Positions 1 to 8,359 of a stretch of DNA of 64,000 nucleotides are shown here, in pieces. Each line of letters opens with the position of its first letter. The stretch's first letter is position 1. The position numbers and the translations under genes were made by a program. The DNA comes from Halorubrum sp. CBA1229 (GTDB taxonomy: Archaea; Halobacteriota; Halobacteria; Halobacteriales; Haloferacaceae): contig NZ_CP054585.1 of the NCBI RefSeq assembly GCF_003721435.2, forward strand, positions 1,178,001 to 1,242,000, read 5' to 3'. The notes under the pieces are model-generated. The model was not told the DNA's origin and did no database searches. It saw only the letters and a list, made by a program, of their open reading frames with translations.

Positions 1-689
1 GAGAGCAGTTCACGGACGTCCGCACCGACTACGGAGCGACCGCGTCCGTCGTCGCCGAGTACTTCGAGGAGAACGACGCGACTCCGGTTCCGCCGGACAA
101 GCACGCAAGCGAGACCGACAGCGACCTCACCCTCCCGACGGACACCGCAACCGGGCTCTTGTACGGGATCCTCTCCGACACGAAACACCTCACGGTCGGC
201 GCGAGCGAGTCGGACTTCGCGGCCGCCGCGTACCTGTACCCCGGCGTCGACCAGGACCGCCTCGACCGCATCGCCAACCCCGCGGTCGACGCCGAGGTGC
301 TGGAAGTGAAGGCGCGCGCCATCGCCGGGCGCCGCATCGAGGGGTCGTTCGCGGTCGCCGACGTCGGCGGCGTGAACAACGTGGACGCGATCCCGCAGGC
401 GGCCGACGAGCTGATCCAGCTCGAAGGCGTCAGCGCTGTCGTGGTGATCGGCGAGCGGGACGGGACGGTTCACCTCTCCGGGCGCTCCCGGGACGATCGG
501 GTCCACATGGGCAACGCGATCGACTCGGTGCTCGCGGACGTCGAGAACGGCGACGGGGGCGGCCACTCGCGGATGGGCGGCGGGACGGTCGCGCCGCGGA
601 TCGACCCGACGGGCGAGGGGGAGCCGGAGACGGTCGACCGGGACGAGCTCGCCGACGCGCTGTTCCGGGCGATGGCCGGCGACGTGTGA
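1..689 (+). CDS. DHH/DHHA1 phosphoesterase (RecJ-like), 5' truncated
   Basis: The frame is open from base 3 to the TGA at 689, so about 228 C-terminal residues are visible and the start lies outside the window. The visible part matches the linker and DHHA1 half of archaeal DHH phosphoesterases: a stretch reading DVRTDYGATASVV, then YGILSDTKHLT, and near the end a GGGHSRMGGG loop, the glycine-rich DHHA1 substrate-binding motif. The catalytic DHH motif itself would be upstream and is not seen. The family covers RecJ-type nucleases and nanoRNA/cyclic-dinucleotide phosphodiesterases, so the substrate cannot be assigned from this half. Confidence 0.85.
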   Translation, partial: EQFTDVRTDYGATASVVAEYFEENDATPVPPDKHASETDSDLTLPTDTATGLLYGILSDTKHLTVGASESDFAAAAYLYPGVDQDRLDRIANPAVDAEVLEVKARAIAGRRIEGSFAVADVGGVNNVDAIPQAADELIQLEGVSAVVVIGERDGTVHLSGRSRDDRVHMGNAIDSVLADVENGDGGGHSRMGGGTVAPRIDPTGEGEPETVDRDELADALFRAMAGDV

Positions 690-762
690 CCGGCGCCGAA
701 TCGCGGGGAGGGAGGCCGCGGCCGGTGCCAGTATTTAATTACCAGGCCGCGAAGCTGACGGT

Positions 763-894
763 ATGCCCCTCGATCTCCCGATCGACGACGGCTGGCGCGC
801 GCTCGCGGGCGTCGGCGTCGGCTACGCGCTCGCGACCGGACTGATTTTCCTCCTGCTGTTCGTGGTGCCGTACCTGATCGTTCGAGGACTGTAA
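763..894 (+). CDS. small single-span membrane protein (43 aa)
   Basis: A 43-residue ORF starts with MPLDLPIDDGW and contains one strongly hydrophobic segment (about residues 16-40) ending VPYLIVRGL. A TATA-like TTTAAT at 733-738 lies about 27 bases before the ATG, the geometry of a leaderless haloarchaeal gene, which supports this start. It sits between the DHH gene and pan. I do not recognise the family; small one-span proteins of this size are common in haloarchaea and usually unassigned. Confidence 0.6.
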   Translation: MPLDLPIDDGWRALAGVGVGYALATGLIFLLLFVVPYLIVRGL

Positions 895-924
895 CTGCGA
901 AAAACGGCGGCCGAGCGCGAGGCC

Positions 925-2142
925 TCAGGCGAACGCGAGCGAGTCGTCGGCGCCGCCGTCGTCGTCCTGCTGGAGCTTCTCGTGGGCCTCGAGGAAGTCG
1001 CCGAGCGTCACCTCGGTGCGGTCGTCGCGGATGGCGAACATCCCGGCCTCAGTGCAGATGGCCTTGATGTCGGCGCCGGACGCGTCCGGCGTCATCTCGG
1101 CGAGCTCGTCGAAGTCGATGTCGCTCGCGAGGTTCATCTTCCGGGTGTGGATCTGGAAGATGATCTCGCGGCCCTCCGTGTTCGGCTTGGGCACCTCGAT
1201 GAGGCGGTCGAACCGGCCGGGACGGAGGATTGCGGGGTCGAGCATGTCGAAGCGGTTGGTCGCGGCGATGATCCGGACCTCGCCGCGCTCGTCGAAGCCG
1301 TCCATCTCGGAGAGCAGCTGCATCATCGTCCGCTGGACCTCGGCGTCGCCCGAGGTCTTCGAGTCCGTCCGCTTCGAGGCGATCGCGTCGATCTCGTCGA
1401 TGAAGAGGACGGCGGGCTGGTTCTCGCGGGCGACCTCGAACAGGTCGCGGACGAGCTTCGCGCCCTCACCGATGAACTTGTGGACGAGCTCGGAGCCGGC
1501 CATCTTGATGAACGTCGCGTCCGTCTCGTTGGCGACGGCCTTCGCGAGCATCGTCTTCCCCGTCCCCGGCGGACCGTACAGCAGGACGCCGCTCGGCGGC
1601 GTGATGCCGACGTCCTCGAACATGTCCGGGTGTTCCAGCGGCATCTCGACGGTCTCGCGGACCTCCTGCATCTGGTCTTCGAGCCCGCCGATGTCGGCGT
1701 AGGTGACGTCCGGCGAGTGCTCGACCTGCATCACACGAGCCCGCACGTCGGTCTCCTTCTCCAGCTTCTTCACGACGGACAGCGAGTTGTTGACCGCGAC
1801 CCGGTCGTCGGGGTCGAGCTTCTCGCGCATCTCCGCGGTGATCTCCGTGAGCGCCTCCTGGTTGTTTCCGTGCTGTTTGATCACGGCGCCGTCCGGCGTG
1901 ATCTCCTGAACGGTCGCCACGAACAGCGGGGACTGCTTCAGCTTCTTGTTCTCGTGGGTGAGCCGTTCGAGCTTCTGCTGGTACTTGTTGTTCTCCGCGT
2001 TCGCGTCGAGGAGCTTGTCCCGCATCTCCTCGTTCTGCGACTCCAGCACGTCGAGCTCCTCCTGGAGGGACTCGATCTTCTCCTGTCTCGACGCCGCCCC
2101 CTCGTCGTAGGGGAGCTCGACGTCGTCGACGGTGTCGGTCAT
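925..2142 (-). CDS. pan: proteasome-activating nucleotidase (PAN), AAA ATPase
   Basis: This 405-residue protein is the hexameric AAA ATPase that unfolds substrates and feeds them to the archaeal 20S proteasome. Residues about 15-70 form the N-terminal coiled coil, followed by the OB domain (SPLFVATVQEI). The AAA module has Walker A GPPGTGKT (190-197), Walker B ending IDE (residues 248-250), and the arginine-finger region RPGRFDR. Length is normal for PAN. The C terminus reads SLAFA: the docking HbYX tail appears with Phe instead of Tyr. It is transcribed alone on the minus strand; haloarchaea often carry a second pan paralogue, not seen here. Confidence 0.96.
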   Translation of the reverse strand: MTDTVDDVELPYDEGAASRQEKIESLQEELDVLESQNEEMRDKLLDANAENNKYQQKLERLTHENKKLKQSPLFVATVQEITPDGAVIKQHGNNQEALTEITAEMREKLDPDDRVAVNNSLSVVKKLEKETDVRARVMQVEHSPDVTYADIGGLEDQMQEVRETVEMPLEHPDMFEDVGITPPSGVLLYGPPGTGKTMLAKAVANETDATFIKMAGSELVHKFIGEGAKLVRDLFEVARENQPAVLFIDEIDAIASKRTDSKTSGDAEVQRTMMQLLSEMDGFDERGEVRIIAATNRFDMLDPAILRPGRFDRLIEVPKPNTEGREIIFQIHTRKMNLASDIDFDELAEMTPDASGADIKAICTEAGMFAIRDDRTEVTLGDFLEAHEKLQQDDDGGADDSLAFA

Positions 2143-2282
2143 TACGCGTAATAAAGCGTCTCGCGCGTAAGAGGTTTCGGGTGGGGGAGAGGCAGACGAG
2201 ACCGAGTGCGATTTAAATGCTTAGTGGTAATTAAACAGGATAGTAAATATTATTTGTCGGTATGAGATATGTGGAGACACGC

Positions 2283-2546
2283 ATGAGCACTACCGACGCC
2301 GTCACCGCCGACGAGGACGTCGCGGACCGCTGGAACGCCGTCCGCGATCTGCCCCCGAGCGCGAAGCTCGTGGCGAAGGTCCTCGACTACAACGACACGC
2401 TGACGCAGAGCGAGCTCGCCGAGGAGACGCTGCTCCCGCCCCGGACCGTCAGGTACGCGCTCTCGCGGCTGGAGGAGGAGGACGTCGTCGACTCGCGGTT
2501 CTCCTTCACCGACGCCCGGAAGCGGCTGTACACGCTCGCGGTGTAG
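2283..2546 (+). CDS. small winged-helix transcriptional regulator
   Basis: The 87-residue product is essentially one winged helix: a helix-turn-helix region (about residues 30-68) with SELAEETLLPPRTVRYALSR followed by a beta wing ending KRLYTLAV. The open frame extends to an ATG at 2262, but the ATG at 2283 is preferred because the AT-rich TATA region TTATTT (about 2249-2254) lies close to 28 bases before it, fitting a leaderless transcript. It resembles MarR/ArsR-like one-domain haloarchaeal regulators; target and ligand are unknown. It is divergent from pan, with an AT-rich shared intergenic region at 2210-2260. Confidence 0.8.
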   Translation: MSTTDAVTADEDVADRWNAVRDLPPSAKLVAKVLDYNDTLTQSELAEETLLPPRTVRYALSRLEEEDVVDSRFSFTDARKRLYTLAV

Positions 2547-2635
2547 GTCGGCCGTCGGCGGCGAGGAGCGAGGAACGGGGAGTGGGCGAGCGGCGACGGG
2601 GCCCACCTTATCACCGATGCCGACGCAGGGACGCC

Positions 2636-2911
2636 GTGGTCTCGACTACCGCCGTCAAACGGGCGCTGACCGCGCTGGCGACGCGAACCGACACCGCGAC
2701 CCGACCGTACCTCGCCGTGATCGACGAGGCCGAGGCCGCGCGAACCGACCTGCGACGCGCCGCGGCGTTCGCCGATTCGGTCGGGCTCGACCGGCTCTCG
2801 GAGGCGGTCGCGGCCGCCGAGCGCGACGGCGACGAGGCCGCGGCCGAGCGGGGCCGCGCGGCGCTCGCGGCCTATCGGGCGTTCCGCGAGGCGGCGGCCG
2901 GGGAGGACTGA
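2636..2911 (+). CDS. conserved small helical protein upstream of mre11 (91 aa)
   Basis: The GTG at 2636 is chosen over an in-frame upstream ATG (2582) because a TATA-like CTTATC at about 2607 sits some 28 bases before it, consistent with a leaderless start. The product is almost entirely alpha-helical, rich in Ala, Glu and Arg, with no membrane segment and no recognised motif. It lies 74 bases before mre11 on the same strand and may be co-transcribed with mre11-rad50, but nothing in the sequence assigns a function. Confidence 0.65.
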   Translation: MVSTTAVKRALTALATRTDTATRPYLAVIDEAEAARTDLRRAAAFADSVGLDRLSEAVAAAERDGDEAAAERGRAALAAYRAFREAAAGED

Positions 2912-2985
2912 GCGGAGCGATCCCTCGACCACTTTCACTCCGCCCCCGGAACCCCTAAACCCGATACCGGCCAAGGACCGGGCAG

Positions 2986-4359
2986 ATGACACGGGTGATC
3001 CACACCGGCGACACCCACATCGGGTACGCGCAGTACCACTCGCCGGTTCGACGCCAAGACTTCCTCGACGCCTTCGACGCCGTGATCGACGACGCGATCG
3101 ACGGCGACGTCGACGCGGTGGTCCACGCCGGCGACCTCTTTCACGACCGGCGGCCCGAGCTCGCCGACCTGATGGGGACGATATCGATTCTCCGGCGGCT
3201 CGACGACGCCGGGATCCCCTTCCTCGCGGTCGTCGGGAACCACGAGTCGACGCGGGGCGGCCAGTGGCTCGATCTGTTCGAGCGGCTGGGGCTCGCCACC
3301 CGCCTCGGCGACGAGCCGACCGTCGTCGGCGACACGGCCTTCTACGGCCTCGACCACGTCCCCGTCTCCCGCCGCGACGACCTCGACTACGCGTTCGCCG
3401 ACCACGACGCCGACTACGCCGCCCTCGTCGCACACGGGCTCTTCGAGCCGTTCGGCTACGCCGACTGGGACACGGAGGAGGTGCTCGCAGAGAGCGACGT
3501 CGAGTTCGACGCGATGCTCCTCGGCGACAACCACACGCCAGACGTCGCCGAGGTCGCCGACACGTGGGTCACCTACCCGGGGTCCACCGAGCGCGCGAGC
3601 GCCAGCGAGGAGGAGGGACGCGGCTACAACCTCGTCACCTTCGACGCCGACGCCGCGGGCGGCGACGACCGCGTGGAGATCCGGCGGCGCGCGCTCGACA
3701 CGCGCCCGTTCGTCTTCGTGGAGGTCGACCTCCGCGAGGGCGAGGGCGCGGCCCGGGTGCGCGAGAAGGTCCGCCAGCACGACCTCGACGACGCCGTCGT
3801 GCTCGTCGACGTGACCGGCGACGGCGACCCCGTCACCCCGGCCGCGATCGAGGAGTTCGCGACCGACGAGGGCGCGCTCATCGCCCGTGTCACCGACCGC
3901 CGCGAGGTCGAGACGGACGCCGAGGTGGACGTGAGCTTCGCCGACCCCGAGGACGCCGTGCGGGAGCGGGTCGAGGAGATGGCCCTCTCCGAGGCCGCCC
4001 GGGACGTCGACGAGGCGGTCCGTGCAGACACGCTCCCCGACAGCAACGTCAGAGCGACGGTGAAGGGACGGATCGAGGAGCGGATCGACGACCTCGACGC
4101 GTTCGCGGGAAGCGAGGCGAGCGGTGACGACACGGGAGACGCCGAGAACGCCGAGAGCGACGAGGCGGACGACGACGCGAGCGAGGACAACGCCGACACC
4201 GACGCTGACACCGACGAGGGCGACACCGACGAGGGCGACACCGATGAGGGCGACCCCGCCGATGAGAGCGACCCCGCCGATGAGAGCGACCCCGCCGATG
4301 AACGGAGCTCCGAGACGCCCGGAACCGACGGCCAGGTGTCCATGGAGGACTACCTGTGA
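2986..4359 (+). CDS. mre11: DNA double-strand break repair nuclease Mre11
   Basis: Mre11 is the Mn-dependent nuclease that works with Rad50 in double-strand break end processing. The five phosphoesterase motifs are present: GDTHIG (D9, H11), HAGDLFH (D50), GNHE (N85, H86), and the later H of AHGLF and GDNHTPD. The calcineurin-like domain covers about residues 1-220, followed by the capping domain. The last 80 or so residues are acidic low-complexity repeats (DTDEG and SDPADE units) ending in a short SMEDYL tail. Its TGA overlaps the GTG start of rad50, so the two are translationally coupled. Confidence 0.96.
   Translation: MTRVIHTGDTHIGYAQYHSPVRRQDFLDAFDAVIDDAIDGDVDAVVHAGDLFHDRRPELADLMGTISILRRLDDAGIPFLAVVGNHESTRGGQWLDLFERLGLATRLGDEPTVVGDTAFYGLDHVPVSRRDDLDYAFADHDADYAALVAHGLFEPFGYADWDTEEVLAESDVEFDAMLLGDNHTPDVAEVADTWVTYPGSTERASASEEEGRGYNLVTFDADAAGGDDRVEIRRRALDTRPFVFVEVDLREGEGAARVREKVRQHDLDDAVVLVDVTGDGDPVTPAAIEEFATDEGALIARVTDRREVETDAEVDVSFADPEDAVRERVEEMALSEAARDVDEAVRADTLPDSNVRATVKGRIEERIDDLDAFAGSEASGDDTGDAENAESDEADDDASEDNADTDADTDEGDTDEGDTDEGDPADESDPADESDPADERSSETPGTDGQVSMEDYL
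4205..4305 (+). repeat. tandem repeats encoding the acidic Mre11 tail
   Basis: Inside mre11 the DNA runs through about three 15-base units (encoding DTDEG) and three 18-base units (encoding DPADES). Unit copies are almost identical at the base level, including third codon positions, so they arose by recent duplication or slippage. Repeat number is likely to vary between strains. Confidence 0.8.
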
Positions 4360-7043
4360 ACTTCGACCGCATCCGCCTCTCGAACTTCAAGCCGTACGGC
4401 AACGCCGACCTCCGGCTGACGGAGGGCGTCACGGTCATCCACGGGCTCAACGGCAGCGGCAAGTCGTCGCTGCTGGAGGCCTGTTTCTTCGCGCTGTACG
4501 GGTCGAAGGCGCTCGACGGGACCCTCGACGACGTCGTCACCAAGGGCGAGGAGGAGACGGAAGTGGAGCTGTGGTTCACCCACGACGGGAGATCGTACCG
4601 CATCGAGCGGCGGCTCCGGGTGTACGACGACCGGATCGACCACCAGTGCACGCTCGAGTCGACCGACGGGAGCGACGTGAGCCGCGACGGCGCGCGGGCG
4701 GTGCGCGAGTTCGTCACCGAGCTGCTCCGGATGGACGCCGAGGCGTTCGTCGGCTGCGCGTACGTCCGGCAGGGCGAGGTGAACGAGCTGATCGACGCCA
4801 CCCCGCGGGAGCGGCAGGACACGATCGACGACCTGCTCCAGCTCGGGAAGCTAGAGGAGTACCGCGAGCGCGCCGGCGACGCGCGCCTCGGCGTCGAGGA
4901 CGTGCTGGAGAACCGCCGCGGGCGGCTCGACCAGCTCGACGACCAGATCGAGGCGAAGGAGGAGCGCGACCTCCACGAGCGGCTCAACGGGCTCGAGAGC
5001 GACCTCGCCGAGGTCGCCGACGAGATCGAACGCTACGAGGACCAGCGCGAGCGAGCGACGGAGACGCGCGAGGAGGCCGCGGAGACGCTCTCGACCCACG
5101 CGGAGAAGCGTGAGGAGCTGGAGTCGGTCAAAGGAGAGATCGGCGAGATCGAGGAGTCGATCCGCGAGGCGGAGCGGGAGCGCGACGAGCACCGGGACGC
5201 GATCCGGGAGGCCCGCGAGCGGATCGATGAGATCGAGGCCGCGATCGACGACGGGCTCGATGACGCCGGCCTCGACGCGGCCGCCGAGGAGGCGATCGCG
5301 GCCCGCCGCGAGGAGCTCGACGATCGGGAGGAAGCGGTCCGCGAGGAGCTCGACGACGAGCGGGTGAGCGCCGAAGCGTTCCGAAATCAGGCGACGAACC
5401 TCGCCGGGAAGGCGGACGATCTCGTCGAGCGCGCCGCGGAGCTGCAAGCCGAGGCCGACGAGCTCGCCGAGGAGGCGGAGGCGGCCGCGGACGAGGCCGA
5501 CGAGCGCGAGTCGTCGATCGAGGGGCTCCGCGAGGAGGCCGAGACCGTCCGCGAGCGGTTCGCGACCGCCGACGTCGACCGCGACGGCGTCGCCGACGAG
5601 CGCGACCGGCTCCGCGAGCGACGCGGCGAGGTCCGCGAGCGGATCGCGGAGCTGTCCGCGGAGCTGAAGAACGCCCGCGAGCGCGTCGACGAGGCCGAGG
5701 CGTTGCTCGCGGCCGGCAGGTGTCCCGAGTGCGGCCAGCCCGTCGAGGACTCGCCGCACGCGGCGGGGATCGAGGAGGACCGCGAACAGGTCGCCGAGCT
5801 GGAGACCGAACTGGAGGCGACCCGCGAACGCGAGGACGACCTCGACGACCGGATCGAGGAGCTGGACGGCCTCGCCGACGCCGCGGACCGGCTCGACGAG
5901 ATCGACGAGACCGTCGAGATGCTCGAAGAGCGCGTCGACGAGCGGCGCGAGGAAGCCGAAACGAAGCGCGAGGAAGCCGAAACGAAGCGCGAGGAAGCCG
6001 AAACGAAGCGCGAGGAAGCCGAGGAGACGCGGGAGGTCGCCGCGGAGAAGCGGGAAGCTGCCGAGTCGGCCGCGGAGCGGGTCGCGGAGCTCGAGGACGC
6101 GCTCGCCGAGGTCGACGACGTCCGTGAGGCGGTGGACGCTGTCGAGGAGCGGACGGCGGCGATCGCAGAGGCCGAAGCCGAGATCGAGCGCCGCCGCGAG
6201 AAGCGGGAGACCCTCGCGGAGCTGAACGACGAGCGGCGCGACCGGCTCGCCGACAAGCGCGAGCGGCGCGACGAGCTCGCGGCCGCGGTCGACGAGGCGG
6301 CGGTCGAGGAGGCGAGACAGCGGAAGGAAGAGGCCGAGGAGTACCTCGAACGCGTCGACGGGGAGTTGGACCGGCTCGCGGAGCGACGCACGGAGCTGGA
6401 GAACGCCATCGGGAGCGTCAACGGCGAGATACGGGAGCTGGAGAACCTCCGCGCGGAGCGCGAGGAGCTGGCCGCGACCGTCGACGCGCTCGAGGGGCTC
6501 CACGAGGAGACGAGCGATCTGGAGGCGATGTACGGCGACCTCCGCGCGGAGCTCCGGCAGCGCAACGTCGCCGAGTTAGAGCGCACCCTCAACGAGACGT
6601 TCGACCTGGTGTACGGCAACGACGCCTACTCGCACATCGAGCTCGACGGCGAGTACGCGCTCACCGTCTACCAGAAGGACGGCGAGGCGCTCGACCCCGA
6701 GCAGCTCTCCGGCGGCGAGCGCGCCCTGTTCAACCTCTCGCTGCGCTGCGCGATCTACCGGCTGCTCTCCGAGGGGATCGAGGGCGCGGCGCCGACGCCG
6801 CCGCTCATCCTCGACGAGCCGACCGTCTTCCTCGACTCCGGGCACGTCTCCCGCCTCGTCCGGCTCGTCGAGGAGATGCGCGGCTTCGGCGTGGAGCAGA
6901 TCCTCATCGTCAGCCACGACGACGAGCTGGTCGGCGCCGCCGACGAGCTGGTCACCGTCGAGAAGGAGCCGCGCTCGAACCGCTCGACGGTGCGTCGCGC
7001 GGACGCCGCCGAGCTCGACGTCGCCGAACTCGCGGACGACTGA
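4356..7043 (+). CDS. rad50: DNA double-strand break repair ATPase Rad50
   Basis: This 895-residue SMC-like ATPase partners Mre11. Walker A is HGLNGSGKSS near residue 30; the ABC signature LSGGERALF and Walker B LILDEPTVFLD are near the C terminus. Between them lies a very long coiled coil with the zinc hook CPEC (C456, C459), which dimerises Rad50 through zinc. The start is a GTG that overlaps the mre11 stop. The coiled coil includes an exact 21-base tandem repeat just after the hook. Length and order are normal for archaeal Rad50. Confidence 0.96.
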   Translation: MNFDRIRLSNFKPYGNADLRLTEGVTVIHGLNGSGKSSLLEACFFALYGSKALDGTLDDVVTKGEEETEVELWFTHDGRSYRIERRLRVYDDRIDHQCTLESTDGSDVSRDGARAVREFVTELLRMDAEAFVGCAYVRQGEVNELIDATPRERQDTIDDLLQLGKLEEYRERAGDARLGVEDVLENRRGRLDQLDDQIEAKEERDLHERLNGLESDLAEVADEIERYEDQRERATETREEAAETLSTHAEKREELESVKGEIGEIEESIREAERERDEHRDAIREARERIDEIEAAIDDGLDDAGLDAAAEEAIAARREELDDREEAVREELDDERVSAEAFRNQATNLAGKADDLVERAAELQAEADELAEEAEAAADEADERESSIEGLREEAETVRERFATADVDRDGVADERDRLRERRGEVRERIAELSAELKNARERVDEAEALLAAGRCPECGQPVEDSPHAAGIEEDREQVAELETELEATREREDDLDDRIEELDGLADAADRLDEIDETVEMLEERVDERREEAETKREEAETKREEAETKREEAEETREVAAEKREAAESAAERVAELEDALAEVDDVREAVDAVEERTAAIAEAEAEIERRREKRETLAELNDERRDRLADKRERRDELAAAVDEAAVEEARQRKEEAEEYLERVDGELDRLAERRTELENAIGSVNGEIRELENLRAEREELAATVDALEGLHEETSDLEAMYGDLRAELRQRNVAELERTLNETFDLVYGNDAYSHIELDGEYALTVYQKDGEALDPEQLSGGERALFNLSLRCAIYRLLSEGIEGAAPTPPLILDEPTVFLDSGHVSRLVRLVEEMRGFGVEQILIVSHDDELVGAADELVTVEKEPRSNRSTVRRADAAELDVAELADD
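5946..6023 (+). repeat. 21-bp tandem repeat in the rad50 coiled coil
   Basis: Three exact 21-base units (starting 5946, 5967, 5988) plus a partial fourth encode repeats of REEAETK. Each unit is seven residues, one heptad, so gain or loss of a unit keeps the coiled-coil phase. Confidence 0.9.
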
Positions 7044-7047
7044 TCGT

Positions 7048-7506
7048 CTACTCGTCCGCGGCGCGGTCGTTCTCCCCGCTCGATCCGCCCCGCAGCCGTT
7101 CGAGCGCCTCGCTCGCGGCGTCCGTCGCCGCGTATCCGCGTCGTCCCCCGACGTCGACCTCGTCGATCAACCCGGCGGCGCGCAGTTCGGTGACCGTTCC
7201 GTGGAGGTCGGACTCGCACATGTCGGCCGTGTCGAGCAGCTCGATCGCGGAGAGCGGCCCCTCGTCGACGACCACGGCGAGCAGGCCGAGCGACCGGTCG
7301 TCGTGGACCGCCCGCACGGTCCGCCGGACCGGCTCGGGGATCCCGGAGGCCGCGGTCGCGAGCGGCGACTCCCCGTCGACGACGCTGAGCTCCTCGTTGT
7401 CGACGTAGCGCTCCGCGCCCGTGGCCGGGTCGCGGACCCGACTCGACTCCGCGGAGCGCTTCACGAGGAGGTACGTCTCGCCGTCGGCGTCGCGAACCGT
7501 CTGCAT
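7048..7506 (-). CDS. winged-helix-like conserved haloarchaeal protein (152 aa)
   Basis: The product starts MQTVRDADGETYLLVKRSAE; the open frame extends upstream but that part is low-complexity and proline/arginine-rich, so the ATG at 7506 is preferred. The first half looks like a short beta domain describing a small-molecule or metal-site-like fold (RVRDPATGAERYVDNEEL). The second half is a probable winged helix: an LLDTADMCESDLHGTVTEL helical pair then DVGGRRGYAAT as the wing. It ends 4 bases after rad50 on the other strand (convergent). I recognise it as a recurring haloarchaeal type but cannot name a role. Confidence 0.7.
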   Translation of the reverse strand: MQTVRDADGETYLLVKRSAESSRVRDPATGAERYVDNEELSVVDGESPLATAASGIPEPVRRTVRAVHDDRSLGLLAVVVDEGPLSAIELLDTADMCESDLHGTVTELRAAGLIDEVDVGGRRGYAATDAASEALERLRGGSSGENDRAADE

Positions 7507-7549
7507 GGGTAGAGGAGAGGGGCCCCGAGGCATTACGCTTCCGGGGAGC

Positions 7550-7987
7550 CTACGGATCGCGGCCGTCGGCGGGAGCGGAGTCGTCGGCGGCCGCATCGGC
7601 CTCGGCTTCGACCGCATCGGCTTCGACTGCCTCGCCTTCCGCCGCTCCGTCTCGCGAGCGCTCCCAGGCGCGGTACGTCTGGTAGGTCCGGACGCCGGCG
7701 AGGAGCCCGGCGACGAGGAGGACCGGCCCGATCCGCGACCACCCCTCGAAGTACCACACCATCGGGCCGAGCGCGACGAGGAGCACCGCGGCGTTGGCGT
7801 AGATCACCGCGACGACGAACGCGCGGAGCGTGCCGGAGTCGACGTCGCTCGCGCCCTCGAAGTCGCCCCCGTCGTCGAACGTCTTCACCGAGGGGGCCTT
7901 CGGAATCTCCGGCGTCATCTCCCGCTCGGCGTCGGAGCTCTCGCCGAAGGAGACTTCGCCCTCGTCGTCCTCGTCGAGGCTGAACAC
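7550..7987 (-). CDS. two-span membrane protein with acidic tails (145 aa)
   Basis: The N-terminal 50 residues are acidic and cytoplasmic-looking (MFSLDEDDEGEVSFGE). Two hydrophobic segments follow, about residues 53-75 (RAFVVAVIYANAAVLLVAL) and 83-100 (IGPVLLVAGLLAGV). The C-terminal 40 residues are an Ala/Asp/Glu repeat-like tail. It lies 43 bases upstream of the winged-helix-like gene on the same strand. No enzymatic motif is seen. Confidence 0.7.
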   Translation of the reverse strand: MFSLDEDDEGEVSFGESSDAEREMTPEIPKAPSVKTFDDGGDFEGASDVDSGTLRAFVVAVIYANAAVLLVALGPMVWYFEGWSRIGPVLLVAGLLAGVRTYQTYRAWERSRDGAAEGEAVEADAVEAEADAAADDSAPADGRDP

Positions 7988-8086
7988 GTGCGGTCGTACG
8001 CGGGGACGGTGGAAAGGGGTTCCGCCCCGGTTCGAGGGGTCGGATCGGAGACTCGTCTCTGAGAGAAAGAGCGACGACCCGTCGGA

Positions 8087-8257
8087 TCAGACGGCGTCGG
8101 CGAGCCGGACCGTTCGGCTCGCCTCAACCCACGCGAGGGGGTTCGCGGCGTCGAACAACACCACGTTCCCGTCGTCCTCGTACACCTCCACCTCGGCGTC
8201 CGCGTCGCGCTCGGCCGGGCGAGCCGCCTTAGATTCCGAACGTGGGTCCGAAGACAT
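8087..8257 (-). CDS. small conserved haloarchaeal protein (56 aa)
   Basis: The product contains the stretch DAEVEVYEDDGNVVLFD followed by ANPLAWVEASRTVRL. The ATG at 8257 is preferred over one at 8281 because a TTTAA TATA-like box at about 8280-8286 lies 26 bases before it. It is divergent from polB, and the two leaderless promoters share about 100 bases. I see no membrane segment or metal motif; function unknown. Confidence 0.6.
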   Translation of the reverse strand: MSSDPRSESKAARPAERDADAEVEVYEDDGNVVLFDAANPLAWVEASRTVRLADAV

Positions 8258-8359
8258 AGACCGTGGTAAGTCATCACACATTAAATGCCTTTCCGTGCCG
8301 GGACTCCTCGCCGCACCCGAAAGCCGAGTTTTTTAGCCGGGTGACGCCGAAGGACGGAT

